DNA of 64,000 nt from Haladaptatus salinisoli. GTDB lineage: Archaea; Halobacteriota; Halobacteria; Halobacteriales; Haladaptataceae. The translations under genes and the position numbers were made by a program. The stretch covers positions 434,001 through 498,000 of the forward strand of contig NZ_CP085327.1 of the NCBI RefSeq assembly GCF_020614375.1. Direction: 5' to 3'. Under the pieces are notes generated by a model. That model searched no databases, was not told the origin of the DNA, and was given only the letters and a program-made list of their open reading frames with translations. This document shows, piece by piece, positions 43,427-51,109 of this stretch. The first letter of the stretch is position 1. The number at the start of each line of letters is the position of its first letter.

Positions 43427-43804
43427 TTAGACGTCGAGCGACCGACACCGCTCGACCCAGCGCTCCTCGAACGTCGATTCGGAGACCACGCGTCCCGCGA
43501 GGTCGGCGACTTCGGTCACGTCCTCGTCAGCGCACCACGAGACGCACCGTTCGTACACGGGCATCGGGATATCGTCGGCGTCCCGCACGACTCGAAGCTC
43601 CTCCGCGCCCGCGAGGTGCGCGACGAACGCGCGGGTGTGACCGTCCGTCAGCGTCCACTCGCCGCCGATTTTCCGAACGGGAAGCGGATCGTAGTTCGGA
43701 CCCTCGAAGTCGAACCACGCCGCGACCGACGCGAGTTTCGCCGCGTTCAGGTAGAGCTGACTCGGCCGAACCTCGGCCAGCGGAACGACGAACGGTTCGG
43801 ACAC
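43427..43804 (-). CDS. ParB/sulfiredoxin-like domain protein
   Basis: 125 residues. FVVPLAEVRPSQLYLNAAKL followed by LPVRKIGGEWTLTDGHTRAFVAHLAG resembles the ParB/Srx fold, with TDGHTRAF in place of the DGHHR nucleotide-binding loop. Such free-standing domains bind nucleotides (CTP/ATP) or act as kinases. The C-terminal half (CVSWCADEDV...) is unrecognised. GTG start. It is convergent with the Nudix gene (gap 8 bases) and divergent from the alpha/beta hydrolase. Function not assigned. Confidence 0.68.
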   Translation of the reverse strand: MSEPFVVPLAEVRPSQLYLNAAKLASVAAWFDFEGPNYDPLPVRKIGGEWTLTDGHTRAFVAHLAGAEELRVVRDADDIPMPVYERCVSWCADEDVTEVADLAGRVVSESTFEERWVERCRSLDV

Positions 43805-43849
43805 GCTCCCACGTCAACGCTTATCCGCGAAAACCCCGTCGGTTCGACC

Positions 43850-44731
43850 GTGACGGAACTCGCTCACCACGAGGCGGTCGTCGACGGCGTTCGGCTCCAC
43901 TACGTCGAGGCGGGGGACGGCCCGCTCGTCGTTCTCCTGCACGGATTTCCGGAGTTCTGGTACTCGTGGCGCGAGCAGATACCGGCGCTCGCCGAGGCCG
44001 GGTTCCGCGTCGTCGCGCCGGACATGCGGGGCTACAACGCCTCCGAGAAGCCGCGAGGCGTCGAGCGGTATCGAACGGACGAACTGGTCGGCGACGCGGC
44101 GGCGCTCGTCGACCGCTTCGGCGAGGAGTCCGCCAGCGTCGTGGGCCACGACTGGGGCGGAGTGGTCGCGTGGGAGACGGCGATTCGCCGCCCGGAGCGC
44201 GTCGACCGACTCGCGGTATTGAACGCCCCGCACCCGGGCAGGTATCGGGAGGCGATTCGCTCGCCCGAACAGCTGTTGCGGTCGTGGTACGCGCTCTTCT
44301 TCCAGCTTCCGAAGGTGCCCGAGCTACTGCTGTCCGCCCGCGACTACGCCGGAATCGAGGGGATGCTCCGCGGGAGCGCCGAGAGCCCGGACGCCTTCAC
44401 GGAGGAGGACATCCGTCGGTACGTCGAGGCCGCCGCCCGACCGGGGGCGCTGACGGCGGCCCTCGACTACTACCGGGCGGCGTTCCGCGAGAACGCGCCA
44501 GAGGAGCTTCGCGCCCGCCTCGGCGGGACGAGACGCTCGTTCGACGTTCGCGCCCCGACCCTGCTGATCTGGGGCGAGCGAGACCCCGCGCTAAGCGTCG
44601 AGTTGACGGAGGGACTGGAGCGATGGGTGCCCGACCTCAGGGTCGAGCGACTGCCGGACGCGGGACACGCCGTGCAAAACGACGCGCCCGACCGCGTGAA
44701 CGAACTGCTGGTCGAGTTTCTGCGGGAGTAG
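43850..44731 (+). CDS. Alpha/beta hydrolase (epoxide hydrolase-like)
   Basis: 293 residues. HGFPEFWYSWREQIP carries the HG-x-P oxyanion motif. The nucleophile is Asp in VVGHDWGGVVAWE, as in epoxide hydrolases and haloalkane dehalogenases. The catalytic His is in DAGHAVQND, and the charge-relay Asp near WGERDPAL. A cap domain lies at about 140-215. GTG start. The amidotransferase gene follows 32 bases later. Confidence 0.9.
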   Translation: MTELAHHEAVVDGVRLHYVEAGDGPLVVLLHGFPEFWYSWREQIPALAEAGFRVVAPDMRGYNASEKPRGVERYRTDELVGDAAALVDRFGEESASVVGHDWGGVVAWETAIRRPERVDRLAVLNAPHPGRYREAIRSPEQLLRSWYALFFQLPKVPELLLSARDYAGIEGMLRGSAESPDAFTEEDIRRYVEAAARPGALTAALDYYRAAFRENAPEELRARLGGTRRSFDVRAPTLLIWGERDPALSVELTEGLERWVPDLRVERLPDAGHAVQNDAPDRVNELLVEFLRE

Positions 44732-44763
44732 CTTTTTCGTCGCCCCCGACCGATTGCCGCTCG

Positions 44764-45402
44764 ATGCTGCTCGTACTGGAGAACGAGGTGAAGCCGGAGG
44801 TTCGGTACTTCGTCCGCGCGATGTCCGAGTTCCTCCCCGAGCACGCGGTCTACGACTACGCGAACGAGGGCGGCCGGCCGTCGCTCTCGGGCGTCGACGG
44901 CGTCGTCGTCGCCGGAAGCACGGCGGGCGTGTACGAGCGCGAGGAGTACCCGTGGATGGACGCGGAGGCCGCGCTGATCCGCGAACTCGTCGAACGCCGG
45001 ATTCCCACGCTCGGCGTCTGTTTCGGCCACCAGTTGGTCAACCGCTCGCTCGGCGGGTCGGTCGAACACCGCGGGCTGACGGCGGAGTTGGTGCGCGCCG
45101 ATTTCGCGGACGACCCGCTGTTCGAAGGGGTCGAGGGCGTGGTTCCGGCGATTCACGGCGACCACGTGACCGAACTCGGCGAGGGGATGGAGACCGTCGC
45201 CGCGACGGAACACTGCGAGATTTTCGCCGCGCGACACCGGGACGCCCCCCTCTGGACGACCCAGTTCCACCCGGAGTTCACGGCGGCGCTGTTGCCGCGA
45301 ATCGCCGCCGATTTCGACTGGCGAGAGAACGACCTCTCGTTCGGGGACGTGACGTCGGAGCGGGTCTTCGAGAACTTCGCCGAACTGGCGGACGAACACT
45401 GA
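44764..45402 (+). CDS. Class I glutamine amidotransferase-like protein
   Basis: 212 residues of the class I glutaminase fold: nucleophile elbow GVCFGHQL (Cys near residue 87) and HPEF (His near 173) with the following Glu complete the triad. Without a fused synthetase it resembles the GMP-synthase-like/YfeJ stand-alone group, which can deamidate gamma-glutamyl compounds. The partner or substrate is unknown. Probably co-transcribed with the alpha/beta hydrolase. Confidence 0.88.
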   Translation: MLLVLENEVKPEVRYFVRAMSEFLPEHAVYDYANEGGRPSLSGVDGVVVAGSTAGVYEREEYPWMDAEAALIRELVERRIPTLGVCFGHQLVNRSLGGSVEHRGLTAELVRADFADDPLFEGVEGVVPAIHGDHVTELGEGMETVAATEHCEIFAARHRDAPLWTTQFHPEFTAALLPRIAADFDWRENDLSFGDVTSERVFENFAELADEH

Positions 45403-45565
45403 CCCGTCCCGTGGTTGCCCGAGAGACCACCGCGAACTGCGCCGGCGGTCGCGGACCTCGCGAGCCGTCTTCTCGCGGTCGTTGTGCCGCGCACGGGTAC
45501 GTCCTCGATCGTTCTCCGTAGCGCCCTTCACTGTCTGACGGGACACCGACGAACGAGATTTCCGA

Positions 45566-45600
45566 CTACAACGGGCGTTGTCCTACAACGGCTATTGTTA
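45566..45600. repeat. Tandem palindromic repeat upstream of a small ORF
   Basis: CTACAACGG occurs at 45566 and again 17 bases on. Each copy starts an inverted repeat (ACAAC-GGGC-GTTGT; ACAA...TTGT). It lies about 50-80 bases before the small ORF at 45649 and may be an operator or a transcript-end structure. The rest of 45403-45565 shows nothing. Confidence 0.4.
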
Positions 45601-45648
45601 AGAAAATTGATAATTCTTATCTACTCTCGGATCCGACTTCCTACCGTG

Positions 45649-45765
45649 ATGAACTGGAAGCATCACCGAACTCGCCCGAACGAAAAATTGAAGAACCGGG
45701 AGACGCGCTCCGGCACCAATTGGTGGTTCATCGCCGGCGTCGCCTCTGCGGCGGGCACCGGATAA
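45649..45765 (+). CDS. Possible 38-residue small protein
   Basis: ATG to TAA codes for 38 residues, basic at the N-terminus (MNWKHHRTRPNEKLKNRETR) with a short hydrophobic end (NWWFIAGVASAAG). An AT-rich promoter-like stretch (TTGATAATTCTTATC) lies about 30-45 bases upstream. Codon use is less biased than in its neighbours. Could be a real small protein or chance. Confidence 0.35.
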   Translation: MNWKHHRTRPNEKLKNRETRSGTNWWFIAGVASAAGTG

Positions 45766-45888
45766 GCACCGCGCCGGTGCGCCTGAGCGCACCGAAAAGA
45801 ACATTACGGAAACGGGAGCGATACCGGATCGCTCCTGTCGATTCGACCGACGTTCAAAATTTATCCGTGTACATCGTACGAACTGACC

Positions 45889-46971
45889 ATGGAAACCGGT
45901 GAACTCGTTTCAGTGCTGAAAGACGCTGGTTTATCCCCCTATCAGGCCAACGCCTACGTCACGCTTCTAGAACTCGGCGCGGCGTCGGCGAGCGAACTCG
46001 CGACCGCAAGCGGTGTTCCGGGACCGCGCATCTACGACGTACTGCGGGACCTGGAAGACGGCGGGTACATCGTCACCTACGAACAGGATCAGCTGTACGC
46101 CCGCGCGACCGATCCGGCGGACGCACTCGCGACCATCAGGACTCGCATCGGACGCTTCGAAACCGCCGTCGAGGAGATCGAATCCCGCTGGCACCAGCCG
46201 GAGGCTCACGACCACGAAATCACCATCGTTCGGCGGTTCGAAACGGTCTTCGAACAAACCAAACGCGACATTCGGAACGCCGAGGATTACGTGCTCATGT
46301 CGATAACTCCGAACCAGTTTCGGGAACTCCGGCCCGTGCTCCGCGAGGCTCACGAGCGCGGCGTCTACACCCACGTCGTGATCCAGCCGCAGCCGGACGA
46401 AGAGTTCTCGATCGAAACGGAGGAGTTCGAAGGCGTTTGCGCGGAAGCGCAACGGACGGTTCCGTGTTGGGGAAAGCCGTTCGCCGTCTTGATCGACCAT
46501 CGGAAGGTCGGCTTCGCGCTCTACATCGGTTCTCCCGACGAGTACGGCATCCTCGTCGACGATCCCCTTCACGAGTTCGTGTTCTGGTTTTATCTGGCGG
46601 GGTTATCGGAGATCGCCGAATCGGTGTACACGAACTCCAGGACGCAGCTACCGATCGCCTTCGGGGAAATCCGCGGTTGTATTCGCATGGTCGAACCGCT
46701 ACTGCGGGACGACGCGACGGTGATCGCTCGGGTCGACGGGCGGTGGACCCGCACGAAACGCTCCTGCGAGCTTTCGGGGCGACTCACCGACATCCAGTAC
46801 GCCGGTCAACCGGCGACCGACGGCCCGGCGTCGCTGTTCCACTTGATCGAGCAGGCTACGTTCGTCATCGAGGCGGATCAGGAGCGGTACACGATCGGCG
46901 GACACGGCGCATCGCTCGAAGACGTCGAGGCGGACCGCATCGTCGTCGAGGACATCGAATACAGCGATTGA
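45889..46971 (+). CDS. TrmB-family transcription regulator
   Basis: 360 residues. The N-terminal winged HTH is SPYQANAYVTLLELGAASASELATASGVPGPRIYDVLRDLED (residues about 16-58), with a coiled linker and the large TrmB effector domain (EYGILVDDPLHEFVFWFYLAGL). TrmB proteins bind sugars and switch sugar transport and glycolysis genes. No sugar transporter lies next to it, so its targets are elsewhere. TATA-like CAAAATTTATCCG about 25 bases before the ATG: leaderless. Confidence 0.88.
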   Translation: METGELVSVLKDAGLSPYQANAYVTLLELGAASASELATASGVPGPRIYDVLRDLEDGGYIVTYEQDQLYARATDPADALATIRTRIGRFETAVEEIESRWHQPEAHDHEITIVRRFETVFEQTKRDIRNAEDYVLMSITPNQFRELRPVLREAHERGVYTHVVIQPQPDEEFSIETEEFEGVCAEAQRTVPCWGKPFAVLIDHRKVGFALYIGSPDEYGILVDDPLHEFVFWFYLAGLSEIAESVYTNSRTQLPIAFGEIRGCIRMVEPLLRDDATVIARVDGRWTRTKRSCELSGRLTDIQYAGQPATDGPASLFHLIEQATFVIEADQERYTIGGHGASLEDVEADRIVVEDIEYSD

Positions 46972-47144
46972 GGAGATTAGCGCGTCGATACCGCGTCCGC
47001 CGACCGGGTTACCTTCGCAGTCCACGTCCGATCGATAACCGCACGCGAACGCACCCGCCGCCGTTCGAGACGACCTCCGCTCGCCCTCCGCTTTCAGCAC
47101 GGAACCGGCGTCGCATCACGAGGGCTTCGACGGAGCCTTCGAAC

Positions 47145-48326
47145 CTACTTCGCCGCGCTGACGATCTTTATCACGTCGCCCTCCTCCAGTTCGTAGGAGT
47201 CGCCGACGTCGCGATTGGTCTTCGCGTTCACGGCGTGGAGGTAGCCGTCGCCGATGTCGCTGTGGACCGCGTAAGCGAGGTCCACCGGCGTCGAACCGCG
47301 GGGGAGCAGGAAGGCGTCGGGAAGGACGTTCCCCTTCCCGTCCGTCCACTTGGACTCGTTCTGCACCGGGTAGGCCGTGATTCGGTCGAGCAGGTCGTAC
47401 ACCGCCGAATCGAGGGCCTGCTGGACGCCCGTGCCGCCCCACTCCCGCATGACGCCCCGGATTCGTTCGAGCCCCGCCCGCTGCTGGTCGCTGACGTCGT
47501 CGATTACCTCGAAGTCGGCGTCACCGGGGTCGTAGTCGACGACGTCGGCCTCGGCACCCTGCCGGAGCGCGAGTTCGCCCTCCGCGGTCGCGGGAACGAC
47601 GAGTTTGCCCGTCTCGCGGAGCCGTTCGATGTTCTCCTCGGGTGCGACGTCGGCCTTGTTGGCGACGAGGATGATGGGTTTGGTTCGAGCGCGGACGTCG
47701 CGTGCGAGTTCCTCGCGGTGTTCGTCCGTCCACTGTTGGGGGTCGTCGGGGTAGTCCAGTTCGCGGAGGCTCGCGGCCACTTCGTGTTCGGTCGCGCCGA
47801 ACCCCGTCAACAGCTCCGCGAGGGCCTCGTCGATGTAGAAGCCGGGCGAGCGGGATTGGCGTTCGACCCCTTCCCAGTTGCGCTCGATGATGCCGGTCAA
47901 CCACTGATCCATCTCCTCCTCGATGAAGTTCACCTCCTCGACGGGGTCGTAGGTGCCGACCTCGACGGGTTCGCCCTCTTCGTTCGTCCCGCCGGAGGCG
48001 TCCACGACGTTGACGATGGCGTCGGCGTTCGTCAGCTCGTCCAGGAACTGGTTGCCGAGGCCGCGCCCCTCGTGCGCGCCCGGCACGAGTCCGGCCACGT
48101 CGAGCAGTTCGACGGGAACGTAGCGTTTCCCGTCGCGGCAGTTCTCGTTACCGCACCGCTCGTCGCGTTCGAGACAGGGACAGTCCGTGCGAACGTAGCT
48201 CACCCCGCGATTGGCGTCGATAGTGGTGAAGGGGTAGTTCGCCACGTCCACCTCGGCCAGCGTCGCCGCCTTGTAGAAGGTGGACTTCCCGGCGTTGGGT
48301 TTGCCCGCCAGCGCGATGGAAATCAT
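47145..48326 (-). CDS. ychF: YchF/OLA1-family ribosome-binding ATPase
   Basis: 393 residues of the Obg-related YchF family. P-loop GKPNAGKS (8-15), switch [10 protein letters not shown]3 DVAGL, the altered G4 NKAD, and a C-terminal TGS domain (about 310-393). YchF binds the large ribosomal subunit and prefers ATP. A Cys-rich insert ([15 protein letters not shown], about 49-63) is typical of archaeal members and may hold zinc. It is divergent from the HTH-GNAT gene. Confidence 0.94.
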   Translation of the reverse strand: MISIALAGKPNAGKSTFYKAATLAEVDVANYPFTTIDANRGVSYVRTDCPCLERDERCGNENCRDGKRYVPVELLDVAGLVPGAHEGRGLGNQFLDELTNADAIVNVVDASGGTNEEGEPVEVGTYDPVEEVNFIEEEMDQWLTGIIERNWEGVERQSRSPGFYIDEALAELLTGFGATEHEVAASLRELDYPDDPQQWTDEHREELARDVRARTKPIILVANKADVAPEENIERLRETGKLVVPATAEGELALRQGAEADVVDYDPGDADFEVIDDVSDQQRAGLERIRGVMREWGGTGVQQALDSAVYDLLDRITAYPVQNESKWTDGKGNVLPDAFLLPRGSTPVDLAYAVHSDIGDGYLHAVNAKTNRDVGDSYELEEGDVIKIVSAAK

Positions 48327-48458
48327 GCGTACTCATATCAGGGTATCGTGGAACTACCTTTCGGTTCCCGGGGCGCGGACGGCCGGAATCGAACGACCCT
48401 TCCGGGGACGGGCGACGCCGTCGATAAAAATAAGTGCTGTTGAGTGGTAACAGGGTGC

Positions 48459-49190
48459 ATGGAGTTCTCCGAGAAGCTCGAGTTCGGCCACGAGGACCGC
48501 AAGCAAATCTACGAGTACGTGGAACGGCACGGTACCGCGGACGCCGACGAGGTGCAGGAGACGCTCCGAATCGACCCGGGCGGATTTCGCCACCACGTCG
48601 CCATCCTCCGGCGCGACGGCTACCTCACGGAGGACGACGGCGTCCTCTCGGTCTCCCTCGAAACCGGCGCCGAGGAGGAGTACGACACCGAGGACGTGGC
48701 GTTCGTCATCCGCCCCGCCCGACAGGAGGACCTCTCCGGCATCGTCGGCGCGATTCGACAGGTCGCGGAGGAGGGAACGTACATCGTCGCGGAGAGCGTC
48801 GCCGACGAAATCGACCACCAGGACGCCCTGCTCCGCCACAACGAACTCGAATCGCGGATGTTTTTCGTGGCGACGGTGGACGACGAAGTCGTCGGCTGGG
48901 TGCACCTCCACGCCCCCGAAATTGACAAACTCAGCCACACCGCCGAGTTGACGGTCGGCGTGCTGGAGGAGTACCGCAGCCACGGTATCGGCAGCCACCT
49001 CCTCGAACGCGGACTGGAGTGGGCCGGGTCGAACGGTTACGAGAAGGTGTACCAGAGCGCCCCCTCGACCAACCAGAACGCCATCGAGTTCCTCGAAGCC
49101 CACGGCTGGGAGACGGAGGCGGTGCGCGAAGACCACTACAAGATGAACGGCGACTACGTGGACGAAGTGATGATGGCGGTGAAACTGTAA
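48459..49190 (+). CDS. HTH-GNAT acetyltransferase fusion
   Basis: 243 residues. Residues 1-75 form a winged-helix-like domain (DRKQIYEYVERHGTADADEVQETLRIDPGGFRHHVAILRRDGYL). From about 85 there is a GNAT acetyltransferase domain: FVIRPARQED, ELTVGVLEEYRSHGIGSHLLERGLEW with the acetyl-CoA loop RSHGIG, and FLEAHGWE. It could acetylate a small molecule or protein while being targeted to DNA, or the HTH may act as a protein-binding module. ATG 48459 has the TATA ATAAAAATAAG about 27 bases upstream. Confidence 0.88.
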   Translation: MEFSEKLEFGHEDRKQIYEYVERHGTADADEVQETLRIDPGGFRHHVAILRRDGYLTEDDGVLSVSLETGAEEEYDTEDVAFVIRPARQEDLSGIVGAIRQVAEEGTYIVAESVADEIDHQDALLRHNELESRMFFVATVDDEVVGWVHLHAPEIDKLSHTAELTVGVLEEYRSHGIGSHLLERGLEWAGSNGYEKVYQSAPSTNQNAIEFLEAHGWETEAVREDHYKMNGDYVDEVMMAVKL

Positions 49191-49250
49191 CCCGTCGACG
49201 CTCCGTTTTTCGCCGACGGCGTCCGTCGTTCGAACCGAGCGACCGCGCCG

Positions 49251-49823
49251 TCAGTCGCCGCGCCGGGTGAAGTTCCGGAGGAGGCGGTCGCCGAACGCGA
49301 GCACGAGGAGCGCCCCGAGGAGGTTGAAACAGAGGTCGAGGACGGTGTCGCGCGCGCTGTAGGGGATGAGCACGGGGTCGATGCCGAGGCGGTCGGTGAC
49401 CGCGTGGACGGCGTACTCCGTGAGTTCCCACAGGACGCCGACGCCGACGATGGCGGCGAGGACGCGCGGTCTGGGGTCGTCGCCGCGGCGGTCGGCCGCG
49501 GCGTGGACGAATCCGCCGAGGAGCGTCGCGGAGAGGGTGTGCGTGACGTGGTCCCACCACCACGTCTCGTCGTACGGGCCGAGCATCCCGACGGCGTGGG
49601 CGAGCATCGCGGTCCCCGCGTACACGCGCTGCCACGGCCGGAACGAGACGTCGTACTTGCGCTCGACGACGTCGGGGAGGAAGGTTGCCGCGAGCGCGAG
49701 GACGGCGTTCACGATCCCGCCCGGGTGCCGTCGGCGAAGCCCCTCGACGAACACGCCGAGGGTCGCGAGCTTGATACCGCGCTCGGCCTTTCGAGCCGCG
49801 GAACGCCACATCGTTCCCGTCAT
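49251..49823 (-). CDS. Multi-TM membrane protein resembling DUF2238/YjdF
   Basis: 190 residues with five to six hydrophobic helices. WDHVTHTLSATLLGGFVHA, LWELTEYAVHAV and YSARDTVLDLCFNLLGALLVLAFG match the His/Glu/Asp pattern of the YjdF/DUF2238 family of small inner-membrane proteins, whose role is unknown. The start could be ATG 49823 or an ATG four codons later. The 180 bases between it and the dodecin gene hold no gene I can support. Confidence 0.7.
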   Translation of the reverse strand: MTGTMWRSAARKAERGIKLATLGVFVEGLRRRHPGGIVNAVLALAATFLPDVVERKYDVSFRPWQRVYAGTAMLAHAVGMLGPYDETWWWDHVTHTLSATLLGGFVHAAADRRGDDPRPRVLAAIVGVGVLWELTEYAVHAVTDRLGIDPVLIPYSARDTVLDLCFNLLGALLVLAFGDRLLRNFTRRGD

Positions 49824-50004
49824 GAGTACTAGTCGATGGTGACGGGGACGGTCGGAAATAGGTTCGCATTCGCGGCCGGGGTCGCGGAACTCGCGACCGC
49901 CGCCCGTGACGATCGAGGCTCGGATCCATCGGCTACCGGCACTCGACGCGAGCGAAAAATCGACGTCCGGAGCGCGATTCGTCCGTCGCCCGCCACCCCC
50001 CGCG

Positions 50005-50214
50005 TTACTGCTGGTGGTGAACCGGGAACGCGACTTCGACGGTCGTCTTGTATCCCGTTATCTCCCCGTCCTCCACGTCCGCCGTCCAGTCTTCGACTTC
50101 GATACCGTGGATGTCGTCGATGGTCTGACTCGCCTGTTCGACCGCCTCGCGGGCGGCGTCCTCCCACGATTCGTCGGAGGTGCCGAGCACTTTGATTATC
50201 TTCACTGCCGTCAT
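50005..50214 (-). CDS. Dodecin
   Basis: 69 residues of dodecin, a dodecameric hollow-sphere flavoprotein that stores riboflavin or FMN in haloarchaea. It starts TAVKIIKVLGTSDESWEDAAREAV and has DIHGIEVEDWTADVEDG with the flavin-stacking Trp, ending with a beta strand (YKTTVEVAF). ATG 50214 begins the domain; an earlier in-frame ATG four codons up is less likely. Confidence 0.95.
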   Translation of the reverse strand: MTAVKIIKVLGTSDESWEDAAREAVEQASQTIDDIHGIEVEDWTADVEDGEITGYKTTVEVAFPVHHQQ

Positions 50215-50327
50215 GGCACGCGTCATACGCCGCGCCGGACATAGCCTCTTGTGGCCGACCCGCGAACCGGGCGAAACCGCCGGTCGATACTTGTACGGTG
50301 GCGTCGTTTACCCGACGGGGGGAGAAC

Positions 50328-50717
50328 ATGGACTACAGCGATTTCATCGGACAGGTGCAGCACCGACTCGAACTGGGGACCCAAGGCAAGACGGTTCGGG
50401 CGATTCGAGCCACGCTGACGACGCTCGGCGAGCGATTGCAGGAGGGCGAAGCGACCGACCTCGCCGGGCCGCTGCCGATGGAAATAGACTGGTATCTCGA
50501 AAACGCGGAGTCGGGCCAGCGGTTCGATTACGACGAGTTCGTCTCGCGCGTCGCCGACCGGGCGAGCGTGGAGCGGAACGAGGCGAACTTCTACGGGCAG
50601 TCCATCGTGTCGCTCCTCGCCGAGGTCGTTCCGGAAGGAGAGTTCCGGCAGGTTCGCCAACAACTGCCGGAGGAGTACGACCCGCTCTTCGAACTGGTCG
50701 GCGTCGAATTCGACTGA
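50328..50717 (+). CDS. DUF2267 family protein
   Basis: 129 residues of the DUF2267 family: DYSDFIGQVQHRLELGTQGKTVRAIRATLTTLGERL, PLPMEIDWYL and DYDEFVSRVADRA, a repeated helical bundle found in bacteria and haloarchaea; function unknown. An SD-like GGGGGGAG lies four bases before ATG 50328. It is divergent from dodecin and convergent with the ETF operon. Confidence 0.85.
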   Translation: MDYSDFIGQVQHRLELGTQGKTVRAIRATLTTLGERLQEGEATDLAGPLPMEIDWYLENAESGQRFDYDEFVSRVADRASVERNEANFYGQSIVSLLAEVVPEGEFRQVRQQLPEEYDPLFELVGVEFD

Positions 50718-50728
50718 CGCTCGACGCG

Positions 50729-51109
50729 CTACCTCCGCGCCCGCCGGGTTTCCGGACTCGGGACGTGAGTCAACAACTGCGCCGCGTCGTGGACGTCGTG
50801 GGTCTTCACGACCATCTCCGCGACCTCGCGGACCGTGAAGTCGGTCTCCATCTCGCGACCGTAACACCGCGCGTACAGCGCCAACCAGTCGTTGAGCGCC
50901 CGCTCCAGTTCCGCCATCTCCGACCCGTCGAATCGGGCGAACTCGCCGGTTCGCCCCTCGACGTACACCGCGACGACGTCGCCGACGCCGTCCCGGAGGT
51001 ACGACAGCGCCCGTTCCTCGTCCGGCGGGTCGGCGGGCGGGTCGAACGACTCGCGGTCGCTCCGGGCGCGCTCCGCCAGCGCGGCGATGCGGTCGCGGTG
51101 CTCGGTCAT
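50729..51109 (-). CDS. Unknown last gene of the ETF operon
   Basis: 126 residues, helical and acidic: ERALSYLRDGVGDVVAVYVEGRTGEFARF, then LERALNDWLALYARCYG and a C-terminal TVREVAEMVVKTHDVHDAAQLL. No known motif. Its ATG overlaps the FixCX stop by 4 bases, so it is translated with the electron-transfer proteins and may be an assembly or regulatory partner (inference). Confidence 0.75.
   Translation of the reverse strand: MTEHRDRIAALAERARSDRESFDPPADPPDEERALSYLRDGVGDVVAVYVEGRTGEFARFDGSEMAELERALNDWLALYARCYGREMETDFTVREVAEMVVKTHDVHDAAQLLTHVPSPETRRARR

Noticed and set aside
49829..50004. Open frames on both strands between the YjdF-like and dodecin genes
   Set aside because: Low-complexity, no conserved pattern, no clear start context.
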